NCBI GenBank assembly: GCA_003427395.1
Contig: BFEA01000237.1
Location: 1,549,464-1,584,577 of the forward strand
Length of the DNA stretch: 35,114 nt
Reading direction: 5' to 3'
From: Chara braunii
Lineage: Eukaryota; Streptophyta; Charophyceae; Charales; Characeae
The position numbers and the translations under genes were made by a program. Shown here in pieces: positions 18,611 to 28,466 of this stretch; positions within the stretch are counted from its first letter, which is position 1, and the number at the start of each line of letters is the position of its first letter. The notes below the pieces were generated by a model. The model did no database searches and was not told where the DNA came from. It saw nothing but the letters and a program-made list of their open reading frames with translations.

Positions 18611-19165
18611 TTAACCGCGCCCAGCTCGTTCTTCCGCCATCCCCTCCGTGCATGTATCTGGCGCGGATTCACACCGGGTTCATCCCCCTTTTCTTCCCCT
18701 CCGTTGCTGCGTCCGGCCTCCCGTCCGCTCCGCTTTCTCCCCCGCACTCTTCCTCTGCCGAGTGTCCCCTGCTGCTGCCTAGCTCTGCCCGTTGCTAGTC
18801 TCCCCCGCTGCCTCTCTGCGTTTGTCTCAGCGCCCATCCGACAACTGCTCCACAGCGATCCGCCCGTCGGCCCTCCTGCCCTATTGCTCTGCTGCTGCCT
18901 AGAGCTGTCCAGCCGCTTCCGCTCTCCCTCACTCCCTGACACTCTGCTTTTCTCAGGGACGCCTCAGGGATAAGCGATCCGGCGGCCTTCCTCCTCTATC
19001 TGCGACTCGACACAGCCAGCAAGACTGGCTCCACTATTACTGAGTGATCCGGCCACTTCACAGCCTGGCAATCTCCGCCGTTGCCCACCCCCAAGCAGAA
19101 CCCGCCACCCTCCAATCGGCCCTTCAGCAGGTAAATCCCAGCTAAGACTCTCATATCAACCCGCA
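18611..19165. other. C/T-rich unassigned region
   Basis: Pyrimidine-rich plus strand with GCTGCTGCCTAG repeated at about 18770 and 18890 as part of a weak direct repeat. Frames on either strand are Pro/Ser/Arg-rich and unconvincing. It may be the downstream flank of the H2 repeat element. Confidence 0.3.
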
Positions 19166-19184
19166 AAGTTGCAGGCGAGGGCTT

Positions 19185-19288
19185 GCTGCAAACCTAAGCG
19201 TGGCCTGGGTGGAAACGGGTCTGGCGCAGACCTTGGTAGTAGCAGAGGATGTTCCAACAAGAATTTTTCGAAGACCGACGTGGAGCAT
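19185..19288 (+). pseudogene. LSU rRNA-derived fragment
   Basis: GCTGCAAACCTAAGCG, TGGCCTGGGTGG, GCAGACCTTGGTAGTAGCA (19226-19244) and then ACAAGAATTTTTCGAAGACCGACGTGGAG follow, in order, the eukaryotic LSU stretch GCGAGCCTGGG..GAG, GCAGATCTTGGTGGTAGTAGCA, AAATGAGAACTTTGAAGxCCGAAGTGGGG. In a normal LSU this lies well 3' of the blocks seen at 7297-7772. It is too diverged to be functional. Confidence 0.65.
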
Positions 19289-19569
19289 AGCCCTGCGGGC
19301 ATATTCACACCCAACACCTCTCACAACAAATCATGGCTGGCAAACGGCGCAAATTCACAGCTGCATCACTCAACTTTTTCCATCTCGCAGGCTGGATCAC
19401 CCGCCGGCTTGCATGCACGTCGGACTGCTCGGTCCACACTTCAAGTCAAGGAATTTCGGCAGTATTCCGAACACGCGGACTCCGAACGAGGTGTGTACCC
19501 AAGGTCCTCAACTACCGTGATGACCATTGAATCCGGCATCGCGTCCGGGTCAAGGAATGCCGGGTCAAA

Positions 19570-19614
<45 letters not shown>

Positions 19615-19632
19615 AAACAAACAAACAAACAA
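19289..19632 (+). mobile_element. Poly(A)-tailed retroposon-like sequence
   Basis: After the LSU-like head, about 280 bp of unrecognised sequence end in a 43-base A run (19571-19613) that passes into AAAC repeats (to 19632). This tail form is typical of LINE- or SINE-mobilised RNA. Together with 19185-19288 it could be a SINE with an rRNA-derived head or a chimeric retropseudogene. No target-site duplication could be identified by eye. Confidence 0.45.
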
Positions 19633-19699
19633 TGACAATTAACAGAACATTTGGAAAGTTTTTAATCGTCAGAATATGGCGAGCGAGGGAGAGGAAAAC

Positions 19700-20130
19700 G
19701 CTAGCACTGTTCCATTGTCGCCGACGGCAAAACCAAGGGGGATAGCCCCGTCGGGCCCTCAACCCCACGGTCACTTCCCGCTACTCTGATACCCTCGCAC
19801 CGTCGCCGCTCTATGTCGAACCCTGAATCTCTATGATGAAAGTCCGATGTTGTAACTGCTGGCGCTAGGCCCAAATTTGGGTCTGGCTCTGACAGACATC
19901 TATATAAACCGATACTGCACGACGCGCAGACCTATCGAAATGTCTTCAAAGATCCCATTGTTGTCTACATAGCCCTCCGCATGTATGCCCAAGTCAAAGG
20001 TAAGTGCAATTGGTCAACAAAACATAATCTTTTTAATCCTAGTTTAATCAAAAATTAAAATTTGGTCGGCGCCCACGCCGGCTCTTCAGTCATCAAAGAT
20101 AAAAAAGAGATCACGCGCTGTCGGAGGGCA
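19700..20130 (+). mobile_element. Module C, copy 2, LTR-like sequence
   Basis: Shares with 34545-34870 and the reverse complement of 6536-7000: CTGAATCTCT..TGATGAAAG, GCGCTAGGCCCAA...GGGTCTGG, the TATA box TATATAAA (19901-19908), ATACTGCACGACGCGCAGA, CTATC.GAAATGT, TCAAAG, GTATGCCCAAGTCAAAG|GTAAGT, then TTTTTAATCCTAG, AAATTAAAATTTGG and GATCACGCGC. GTAAGT after AAG gives a good splice-donor-like site about 100 bp downstream of the TATA box. No body of an intact element follows. Confidence 0.55.
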
Positions 20131-20159
20131 CGGTGTCCCGGCCCTCCTCCGTGTACGAA

Positions 20160-20620
20160 GTCCCTACTTGGTACCACCCTTAGCTCCAACGTTGTGGTCT
20201 GTAGCAGTTCCTGCCACTAAGATCCTTGGTACCCAGACCGTACCTTGACGTGGACCGGCCCTGTTGGTACCTTGCTTCTGCAAAAAGGTGCGCCACAGGG
20301 CTTTCCATTGGTCCACGCAGGCTCGGCGCCCTGCTGTACAGCAGAGCACAACCGGCCTGTGGCCGTGGTAGCCGTCGGGCTCGCCCTGGGACGCGGAGGT
20401 GGAAAGACCGGCGTTGTCTATTCTACTGCGCGCCGATTGCGCCCTGGTCAAGTTATGGGTCGGGTACGTAGGCCCGTTGTGACAGTCGAATATAAGAAGG
20501 GGAAAAGGGGGGAAAAGAAAAGGAAAAAGCAGGTACTTTGGGTCAGGGTCGATCTAGTGACTTCTGATCGACGCAGCGTTGTGATTTTATTCGTGTCCTA
20601 CTTTTATTTATGCCATTAAT
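20160..20620 (+). other. GC-rich region with unrecognised ORF
   Basis: An open frame of 124 codons (20245-20619, plus) has an N-terminal Gly/Ala/Arg-rich part and a Lys/Arg-rich part (YKKGKRGEKKRKKQ). A 95-codon frame overlaps it on the minus strand. I recognise neither, and the GC-rich composition makes long frames likely by chance. Function unknown; may be non-coding. Confidence 0.2.
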
Positions 20621-20621
20621 T

Positions 20622-20974
20622 TTAATTATTATTATTTTTTTATTTTCAGACTCGGGTTCACTTTCGGTCCCCGTCATTTCGTAGGGAGGCCAACGGTTCG
20701 GGCTTCGAGTTCGGGTGGTGGTATTGCGGCCTAGGCAGGCCCAACCCTTCGTATATCACCTGTACTGGGTATGCGCGTCTAAGCTCCGCGCGAAAGGACC
20801 CTAGTAGCTGTATTGGGGGGCAGATACAGTAGGGTCTGAAAAAGGGAAGTGTGAAAAAGAAAGAAAGGGATAAGGATGAAAGTCGGGTTTTAGACTTGTG
20901 CGTGGACTTGTACCGCTATTCAAGCGGAGCTGCGGCGCGGAGGAAATTTGAAGCGCCATCCTTTTCTTTCAACA

Positions 20975-21015
<41 letters not shown>

Positions 21016-21080
21016 TTTACCGGTTTTCGGGCGCGACTTTCCTTTCTATTTTCGGTTACTTCGTGGGGCCCACGGCCTAA
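20622..21080 (+). repeat. Degenerate direct repeat led by ATT runs
   Basis: Two blocks about 360 bp apart share an order: an ATT-rich run (20622-20645; 20974-21015), then an ACTCGGGTTCACTTTCGG or GGGCGCGACTTTCC word, then TTTCG or TTCGTGGGG, then GGCCCACGG or GAGGCCAACGG. The second carries a clean (ATT)n microsatellite at 20974-21015. The repeat is old and its origin unknown. Confidence 0.45.
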
Positions 21081-21733
21081 GTTGGCCGACCCTAAGTGTC
21101 CTATGAATGAGCTCCGATTGAGAGCCGCGTGGTGGTGCCCCAAAAGAGGGGGCGACATGCGGCCGCATCGGTGGGAGGCTTATCATCCCCCCCATGGAGG
21201 GTCATAAGCCCCCTCCTTGCCATCGGACACGGGTACCCATCGGGTATAGGCCAACGCGCGCGTTTTGAAGGAAGGAAAATGCTTGTCAGTATCTCGTTAT
21301 GGGACTTCAGTTTTTGGGCCGTGGTCACATCGTGATAATTAGTAACTTGACAGTAGCATAGTGATTTCGAACCGTACCTTGCCTGTTGAGTTTGCGTTTT
21401 CTGAATTATTTAGTTTTATTTTGCTTTATATTTTGGAGTATTAAAAGTACTAATGTGAGGGAAATTCGGAAAAAAAAACAAAGTTGAACTCTTCTTTTAC
21501 AGCGCGGGGTCATAGCGAGGGACGAGCATATAAAGAGGTGAGGCAAACGAGTCTTTGGCAGCGAGGCCTCTTTTGCTGTGCTGACGTTGTTGGTCTGAGA
21601 AAACGATGGATAGTCTGTGTGCACGAGTGTTGAGTCTTGAGCTGTGTCTAACTTGTTAGCGACTATGTTACGCAGCAATGACCTTTTTGGCTATAGGCCA
21701 AGGCACTTGAGGTTTTACTGGACCTAGGCGCCT
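21081..21733. other. Unassigned region
   Basis: GC-rich to about 21250, then AT-rich. Small ORFs only and no motif recognised. Confidence 0.25.
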
Positions 21734-22192
21734 ATGCGTGAAGAGGGAGTTACGGTGGATGTCTGTCTGAGCTACAGCAAGAGTGAAGGGAAGGCTAGAC
21801 TGAGAATCAATGTCTACGGGGGGAAGGAGCAAGAGATGAGGGAAGATGCAAAAATACAGGGTGCGGTCACCGAGGCTCGTAGCAGGGCTGAACGAAGATG
21901 CCGACGAGATGGGGCGACCGAGGCGTTGCGAGTTACCGTTACTTACCATGAGGAGGAGACCTCCACGGGCACAACAAAGAGGGAACAACAAGAACTGGAC
22001 CGGGACTCAGAGCCAGAGTCTGAAGCTAGCGAGGACCTGACCGAGTCCTGGCACGGGTTAGAGCAGTGGAGGAGAGAGCACCCGCGAGCTGAGTCAGTAG
22101 AGGAAGGACCCGAGGCCAGTTCGGCCCGGGGCAGAGCAAGGCCAATAGAGGCTGGACCATCGAGCGCGGAGGCGAGTAATAGGCGGGATTGA
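21734..22192 (+). CDS. Hypothetical protein, charged and low complexity
   Basis: An ATG-started frame of 152 codons with no known domain. The N-terminal third (VTVDVCLSYSKSEGKARLRI then NVYGGKEQ) looks protein-like. The remainder is dominated by Glu, Arg, Ser and Asp (TYHEEETSTGTTKREQQELD; ESEASEDLTESW), suggesting a disordered acidic tail. No Kozak context, intron or neighbour supports it firmly. It could be an exon of a larger gene, part of a retroelement gag, or chance in purine-rich DNA. Confidence 0.3.
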   Translation: MREEGVTVDVCLSYSKSEGKARLRINVYGGKEQEMREDAKIQGAVTEARSRAERRCRRDGATEALRVTVTYHEEETSTGTTKREQQELDRDSEPESEASEDLTESWHGLEQWRREHPRAESVEEGPEASSARGRARPIEAGPSSAEASNRRD

Positions 22193-22239
22193 ACCTGAGA
22201 GAGGAGAGGGAGATACGTGGCGTGGCCTGGAGGGACAGT

Positions 22240-22510
22240 GTGTGTGGGCGGTCAACGAAAAGAGAGGGGAGTGTGAGCGGAAACGGGACGAGCTTGTGGA
22301 GCGCGACTGACGTCAACCGTTCCGTGCAAGCTCGCACGACGTCGCACTTAGACCCCATGGAACTGAGAAGAGAACGACACGTAGCGTTCTGAGAGAGGGT
22401 GAGAAGAGGTCAACAAAAGGAGGAGATTGGGTGAACGAACCAGGCGCGAGTTTGCGGTGTGCAATTAACGTCAATCACTGTTCCCACACTTACGAGACGT
22501 TTTCGTGCCT
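22240..22510 (+). repeat. Degenerate 160-bp tandem duplication
   Basis: GGTCAACGAAAAGAG...GAGCGGAAACGGGACGAGCTTGTGGAG...TGACGTCAACCGTTCC (from about 22248) is followed by GGTCAACAAAAGGAG...GAACGAACCAGGCGCGAGTTTGCGG...TAACGTCAATCACTGTTCC (from about 22408). The first copy carries the CRE-type octamer TGACGTCA at 22308-22315; the second has lost it by one base. No ORF is shared. Confidence 0.55.
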
Positions 22511-23847
22511 ACTGTAGCGACAAAAAGGCAAGAGGGGAGAGATCCCGCCAGAATGGGAGAGCGGTGGCCAGCAAGGGAGAGAATGGTACGCGCTAGCTAA
22601 GCATGGGCATACCCGCAGTAGTAGTAGCCCGCTGCACCTCCTCTCCTGTGACGGATACCCGCTTCTGACGGGTGACGAAGGATCTTGGCTAGTCGCGGAG
22701 AACTGAGTCGAAGCACCCATCGGAGAAGTCAATGCCAGAAGTGGCTGCTGACTTCTCTCTCGTGCGTTGCTCTTTGCGGACGTACTTGCGTGTTTGAAGA
22801 GGAAAACCTGTCTGAGAGTTTAGGCCGCCACTTGTAAGTGGGGACTAGGCTGCAGGAAGGGAGCGTGCTAGATGGCGAGGGGGAGAGACCATGAGTGAGA
22901 AAGAAGACCAATTGATGACAACTATTGCTCGTACTCTCTGAACTGATGAGTACAATAGGCCGTGGACGACGTGTGTGAGCAAGAGGGTAGCAATGATGTG
23001 CGCAACTCTAGCTGTTGACGTCACCAAGTTGTTCTGACGAGAGATGAGCGGCGCACTCTCTTCGATGGTCAGTTCTTGAACCGACTTGGTCTATATAGCA
23101 CTTTCTGGTCCTGCTTGAAAGGAGACGGACGAATGTCGACAGAGACGCTCCTCATTGTTGTTGCTGACGTGTCTTCCGGAAGAGGCCAAATAAGTGAGGT
23201 CACCGTGGATGAAACTCTTGCGTGCGGGCTCGAGAAGCTCAAGTGCAAAGTTGTGGGTTCTCAGTTGGAGCGTACTAATCAGCATCCTCTACGGGATTTT
23301 AAACCAAGCCGCGCTGATTGTGAGCTAACGAAGGCGGGCGATTACGTGCTCTTTATCTGGCTAACGTGGGATCAGCGTTTGCGTTCTACCTCTCATTAGA
23401 TGGTAATAGAGATTGCAAGACTGATAGAGGTTTCTCCCTTGGTCGGTGTTATCCGTGCTCGTTAAGTGCATTCCTTCCAGCGAGACACTCGACCTCGATT
23501 GGCTGAGTTCCTCAGGGCACGAGAGGATTACTTTCCAAGAAGGAGTCAGCTGAGGTATTGTTTGTTGGTTTTATAGATAATAGTTTCGAGAGAGGCTGCA
23601 TTACAGCACGATGATGATCAGCAAGATTGGCAATCCAGAAATAACCAAGACAACTAGCGATCGGAAAGACGATTAGCAGTCAGTGGCATTCAGACTGTGA
23701 TCAATAGCAGTTAAGTAGCGAGCAAACAGTGACCAGACAACTACCAAACACCGTCCAGGCGGCTTTCAAGCTACTTTATATCTGTGTTTATCTATTTAGA
23801 ACTTGGGGCTCACTGCTATGTGATCTGAGTGGAAAAAAAAGGGAAAC
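22511..23847. other. Unassigned region with one small ORF
   Basis: A second TGACGTCA lies at 23016-23023. A frame of 107 codons at 23076-23399 (plus) has no recognisable domain. From 23560 on the sequence is A-rich with CAGTGACCAGACAACTACC-like words and could be a leader of the following ORFs. Nothing else is identifiable. Confidence 0.25.
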
Positions 23848-24099
23848 ATGAAGGACGGTGAGATCCTGGTGGTGGAAAGCACATTAATCAGAGAAAAGAA
23901 AAAGAGATGGGAAGAAGAAGCATGTAGAGACATGGAATCCCACAGGCAAATGGAGAGACAGCGTGCAGTCGGAATAGCGGGTGAGAAGAAGTACATCAAA
24001 TACGTAACCTATTTCTATGGGCTTGACAACAAACTGCACAGTACCAGTTCCATGCTAGAGTCAGTGGAGCAGGCCAAAACTAGACTTGAACATGCATAG
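23848..24099 (+). CDS. Hypothetical charged protein or exon
   Basis: An 83-codon frame starts MKDGEILVVE, then a highly charged stretch (REKKKRWEEEACRDMESHRQ) likely to form a helix or coiled coil, then KKYIKYVTYFYGLDNKLHST. The composition is more protein-like than most frames here. It lies about 630 bp upstream of the 24729 ORF on the same strand and may belong to the same gene or retroelement. No family recognised. Confidence 0.3.
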   Translation: MKDGEILVVESTLIREKKKRWEEEACRDMESHRQMERQRAVGIAGEKKYIKYVTYFYGLDNKLHSTSSMLESVEQAKTRLEHA

Positions 24100-24224
24100 A
24101 GTGTCGGAGGCTTCGCCCTAAATCCATTACTCACATCTCAGCAGATCAAAGCTCTTTAATAATTTGTTTTCTCCTTGCCAACGCTTCTCCACTACATGAT
24201 CAACTCTCAGGAACATTTCGGCTC

Positions 24225-24660
24225 AGACGATACTCAGACGATACTCAGACAATACTTAGACGATACTCAGACAATACTCAGACAGTGCTCAAAACAACAG
24301 TCAGAGTAGTATTTGGTACTCAAGGCAGTGCTCAGAAAAGAATTCAGGGTTGTATTCGGAACACAGGACAGTACTCAAAGTAATACTCAGAGCAGTATTT
24401 AGTACTCAAGGCATCATTCAGACACGTCATTCAAACACATCCAGACTCATTATTCAGACATAGTACTCAAACAACATTCAGATCAACCTTCAGAGCGGCA
24501 CCAAGAACAGCATTCAAATCAGCATTCAATCAGTAATTCTCCGCAGCCAATCTACCTTCAAACACAACATTCGGATGTAGCATTCAGACCCAGACGGAAA
24601 CGACAATTCGGAAACAACATTCCGGGAAACAGCTTCTAGAACGATATTCAAGGGACATTC
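24225..24660 (+). repeat. Degenerate CATTCAGA/ACTCAGAC short tandem repeats
   Basis: It begins with four or more near-perfect units of about 12 bp (ACGATACTCAGAC, ACAATACTCAGAC) at 24228-24290. It then decays into CAGTACTCAAAG, GTATTCGGAAC, CATTCAGACAC and CATTCAAACAC words up to about 24660. It lies between two plausible ORFs and has no long open frame. Confidence 0.6.
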
Positions 24661-24728
24661 AAGCGGCAGACGCTCTTTAATCAAGTGGACCTTTCCCTTC
24701 ACATGGAGGTGGCTATCTATCCGAACAT

Positions 24729-25369
24729 ATGAGAGAGATCAATCCCATCACAGTGGACCAGTCGGTCCTTGACAGCCTCAACCTGATTGCTGCTAGGGAG
24801 AGCTTCCCTTACAAGTATGTCAAAATTGATGGGTTCAAGCGTGAAGACATGTCTATCTTCATCGTTCTCACTGAGTTCGTTGAAGGTACAGTTAGCGATC
24901 TACGGATCTTCCTGAAAAAGGGAAACGAGACACATCCTCATTTTGATGCAGTGTGGACCGCAACAGCTGGGTATGTGCAGTGGAAAGCTGAGAGACTCGA
25001 GGGTAATACAAAGCTGGTCTATAGCTTTTTACGAATTATCCCAAACCTCTTGTCCCCTACTACCTTACTGACGGCTCTTATTGGGGTGGATTGGTGGACT
25101 TGGCCAAGAGGTACATATCGCCGGCAGTGATCGACTATGAGGCAGTGACCGAGCCCTCTGAGTTTCCGTATCTCAGGAGGGGCGTTTTCTCTCAGCCATA
25201 TCTCCCTACACTATGGGAGGAATTTTCTGCCATGCTTGATTTCCGTATCATGGGACTTGGCTGGAAATGTTTGGAACTAGTAGGCTTCAGGTGGCGATAC
25301 ATTCAGAAGGCACAACCTCAGAGAGCACGGAGACATGGCAAGAAACCCAGACGATGGACAACAAAGTGA
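24729..25369 (+). CDS. Unrecognised protein, frame broken once
   Basis: Two overlapping frames look like one protein. The first (ATG at 24729) reads MREINPITVDQSVLDSLNLI... to about NTKLVYSF near 25025. The second frame carries PYYLTDGSYWGGLVDLAKRY then SPAVIDYEAVTEPSEFPYLR and ends RRHGKKPRRWTTK (stop at 25367-25369). The shift falls at a TTTTT run near 25026-25030, where a lost T would explain it, either as an indel error or a real mutation. The composition (Trp, Tyr and hydrophobic residues spread evenly, basic C-terminus) is convincingly protein-like. About 210 residues in total. Family unknown; possibly a retroelement capsid-like or a lineage-specific protein. Confidence 0.45.
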
Positions 25370-25649
25370 GAAATAGTGAAGTTCAGATGGATGAGTGAGG
25401 ACTCTTGATTGGTGCTGGCCATGCTCTCTTCCATATGTACTCTCTGAGACTATTATGAGTTTTCATTCTTCCCTCATTCATTTGATCCTGTCATTACTCG
25501 AGTCAGTCAGTCTTGCTTCTTGCATTGTTCTTGCCTGATGATTGTTTTATGGATGATTCTGTCACAGTTCTAAAAATTGGATTGACAATAACTGATGCAA
25601 TCATAGCACCCCATAATTTTATGATTACTATTTGCATGATTCTCTGCTG
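25370..25649. other. Downstream flank, no gene recognised
   Basis: T-rich sequence that could be a 3' UTR of the preceding ORF. No clear polyadenylation signal is placed with confidence. Confidence 0.25.
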
Positions 25650-25990
25650 TTCCGAATCAAAATAAAAGATTCCTAAGACCGGGGACCGGCGAAGACCGCA
25701 ATTAAAGGGTCTCGCTCGAAGCCGGACGCACACAACAGGAAGGGATTTGCATCATTTAAATTTATTTTATTTATTGCAGCCACATACAAAATCCTGCGTG
25801 ACAGCCTGTTGGTTTTTCGGTCTCCGGAAGTGGCTTGACTGGAAAAAGTGCGACAACGCGCCTTAAGTCTACGCGCCCACACACTCTCAACTCTAATCAG
25901 CCACTCAGTCAAGGTAAACCATAGACTCAGCCGCGCCTGGCGCTGTAGACTTAGACTTTAAACCAAAACTATTTTTTGTCGCCTGCAAAG
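25650..25990 (+). repeat. Module C-B connecting segment
   Basis: Matches the reverse complement of 6530-6680: TACGCGCCCACACACTCT, CAGCCACTCAGTCAAGGTAAACCATAGAC and CTTTAAACCAAAACTATTTTTTGTCGC, running into the ATACCCTT-GT-AAGGGTAT near-palindrome (26001-26018). It shows that C and B are parts of the same larger element. Confidence 0.55.
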
Positions 25991-26334
25991 ACCAGGGCGG
26001 ATACCCTTGTAAGGGTATTCGCACCGACAACGCCCTCGGCTGGTCCACCTCTACGATTGCAACTCATCAGCTTTCGTACTGTGGACTGGTAGCTCGGCGG
26101 GGATACGCCCACCGAAGGGAGGTGACAACTCCCGTAAGATGGAGGTAAGTCGTGCCTCGTGTAGGCCNTATCCTGTCGTANGGGCTCGCGAGAGGTACGG
26201 CTGGCGCACTCGACCGGAGCGGCTTGCGGAAGCTCCATGTATATTCGCGACGAGGATTTAGACCAAATTCTGCGTGACGAGGTCGGGAGGGTCCCGCGCT
26301 GCCTTATGAGGTGCCGGACCGATGTGCTCGACAA
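25991..26334 (-). repeat. Module B, copy 3 (inverted)
   Basis: Reverse complement of the B sequence. It carries the words CTCCCGTAAGATGGAGGTAAG, GGCTCGCGAGAGGTACGGC and GCGTGACGAGGTCGGGAGG, and ends at GCTCGACAA (26326-26334), the mirror of TTGTCGAGC. Two single N bases lie at 26168 and 26181. The next base starts sequence of element A copy 4 in the opposite sense. Confidence 0.7.
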
Positions 26335-26336
26335 TG

Positions 26337-28460
26337 CCTTACCTCCACCCGCGGGAGTTGTCACCATCCCTTGGGTGGGTGTATCCCCCCCGAGCTATCG
26401 AACCACATGCGAAGGTTTTTCGTATGCAATCGCAGAGGTGACCCGGCCGAGGGCGTTTCTCGTTTGTTGTAGCATAGGGGGTACGTGCGGTCAATGCCTC
26501 TCAATCGGACCCACACGCGAATCGACTCATTGGGGGGTTGGAGTCTTAAGCACGACTCATCGTCGGTCGACTAGGATGCAATCTACTCACCACGGGTTAC
26601 GCCACAATAAAATTTAAATACACCCACAAAAACAAAACTTTCCTAGTTCCTTCAGTGTCTGACCCATAGCCTTTTAACACGATAATTGATTAGACGTCGC
26701 GCGCGAGACTCAAGATAAAACCGCACGGGCGTTAGCCTTTCTCATATCGACCAGCAATGCAAGCATACTCACGCAGTCACAACGATGGAGTACTATGTGG
26801 TACCCACAATCGTGCGAGCCTATATAATTTTTTGGGTCACGTTTCGACACTCAAGTGTCGGCTGACACGCGCCTTGAGGGGTTAATCTCTCGACACTAAA
26901 CAACCGCCAAGGCGGTTGCCAAAGGCGGTTGATCACCACACCCTCTTTTACACCCTGCGAAGAGTGGGTGGTACACAAGTTTCAGCTTGTAGTGGCAGTC
27001 AACTCTCGTGGCCTGGGAGGCAAGCTTCATCATGCAGGGCCTGGAGAGACATCAAGGGGTTTGACTTTGATGACTGCCACAGACTCCAACGTCCAACTAT
27101 AAAGTTCTAAAAAAGAAAAAAAAAAAAAAAGTTGTTCTCTTTTTTCTCTCAGTGCGGAATTTATTTAATCACTACGAACGGCCTCAATGGGTCGTGCGGA
27201 CACAAGAAAACAGTTATGAGATAGGAGACGATCACTCTCGCAATCACGGTGTGACTTCCTTAAAAAATGTATATAATCATAGATAAAATAAAGTATGGAA
27301 TCCAACTCACGGAACATACCTGCAATCACATCAAAGATCCACATCAACAGAGCACACACTACACGGGGTCAACTTCAACCACTTTTTGCACTTACACCCT
27401 TTTGCCTTATCCACACAAACCCCAACCTTTGTCCAACCTTTCAAAATAAAACACTCAGTCCTTTTTAAATGACCTTTCATTAAAGTCCGGGTAAAAACCC
27501 AAAAGAAACATTTCAATCCACAGGGGTTAAGGCTTTTAGGTTGAGTAGCGAGAATGAATTAGAGTTGAGCCGGAAACCGGCCTGTTATCAAAAGATAATA
27601 GAATAATGATCCTTTGTAGGATCAGGCCGAATGAGTCAAGCCTTCAATCGTATACGTAGATCTGCATCACAGTACATGTAAAAAAAAACAATACTATGTT
27701 TAAATTAAACAGAGTACATGTTTCATCTTATAGCCTAGCTTCTCTACTAACCTCTACCTTACCTCTCTTAAAAGTTATCGAGAACTTTGGCATCATCTCC
27801 CCAAAACAGGGCGAAACTTTAGATTTATCATAACAGAAAATAATTTCTCTCAAAATTCTGTAAAATTTTGGCAGCGCTTCCCGTAGGAAAAGTGTCTTTT
27901 AAGAAATTTCAGGTGTCAAAAAATGACTAACTCTTTCAGAGCTGTAAAAAATTTCGGCAGCACTTCCCGTAGGAACAGGAGACTGCCAAGATTTATACAA
28001 AGCTGAAAATGCAAAGAGAAAGTACAACTATATTTGGGACTAACTTCTGACACTCACTTGATAGTTAGAACTGAAAATAGTTTACACGATCTCCTCTTTG
28101 AAGATGGTATCGTGAGCTATCACCAGTCTTAACTTTCAGTAAGGTCAGTCCTATCGTATGTAAAGCTTCCCTCTCATCATCCATCTTACCTACCTATAGC
28201 TCCAACACTCAGCGAGCATAAAAAACGACTAAGCTATCAAAAAATAATACCTTAGAGATAAACCTAAAAGACATACATAGGTGAGTGCAACAAACATTTC
28301 TTACCAACTCTCAGGTTCCTTTCCAGGTCACATAGTTCGTTAAAAAACCTTGTGATTTTTTTTTACATTTCCTTACATAAGACATAGGATCAGCCAACCC
28401 AACTTATGGATGTGACTGACCTGTCAGTTTATATGAGTAGGTCACACTAACTTATAGTAC
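26337..28460 (-). mobile_element. Element A, copy 4 (truncated)
   Basis: The minus strand follows element A from the B-like GGTGACAACTCCCG segment through CGAGAAACG, CCTAGTCGACCGACGATGAG, CGACACT-CA-AGTGTCG (26845-26860), the CACAAG hairpin, a TTTTTCTCTC zone, the CCTGCAATCACATCAAAGAT block, two 120-bp-repeat units (27860-27990) and the start of a hairpin array (28387-28460). It ends abruptly against gypsy sequence at about 28465. The leader is missing. Confidence 0.65.
27860..27995 (-). repeat. 120-bp repeat units of element A copy 4
   Basis: Two units with GGCAGCGCTTCCCGTAGGAA and GGCAGCACTTCCCGTAGGAA on the plus strand, about 83 bp apart, so this array is shortened relative to copies 2 and 3. 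Confidence 0.7.
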
Positions 28461-28465
28461 CCTAG
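28387..28465 (-). repeat. Two hairpin units of element A copy 4
   Basis: GG(A)TCAG/CTGACC (28387-28393/28416-28421) encloses CCC-AACTTA-TGG. A second unit has the inner stem ACT/AGT around AACTTAT near 28444-28457. The AACTTA loop is the one seen in copies 2 and 3, while the stems are new. Confidence 0.55.
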
Positions 28466-28466
28466 T

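Noticed and set aside
18601-18973. Arg/Gly-rich minus ORF and Leu/Pro-rich plus ORF
   Set aside because: Mutually antisense low-complexity frames in C/T-rich repeat flank.
7185-19288. Naturally fragmented LSU rRNA encoded in pieces across the window
   Set aside because: The two LSU-like parts are in order and on the same strand, but they are badly eroded, most of the molecule between them is missing, and a poly(A) tail follows the second. Pseudogenes are simpler.
20164-20451. 95-codon minus ORF in the GC-rich region
   Set aside because: It overlaps an equally long plus-strand frame, neither is recognisable, and GC-rich DNA yields such frames by chance.
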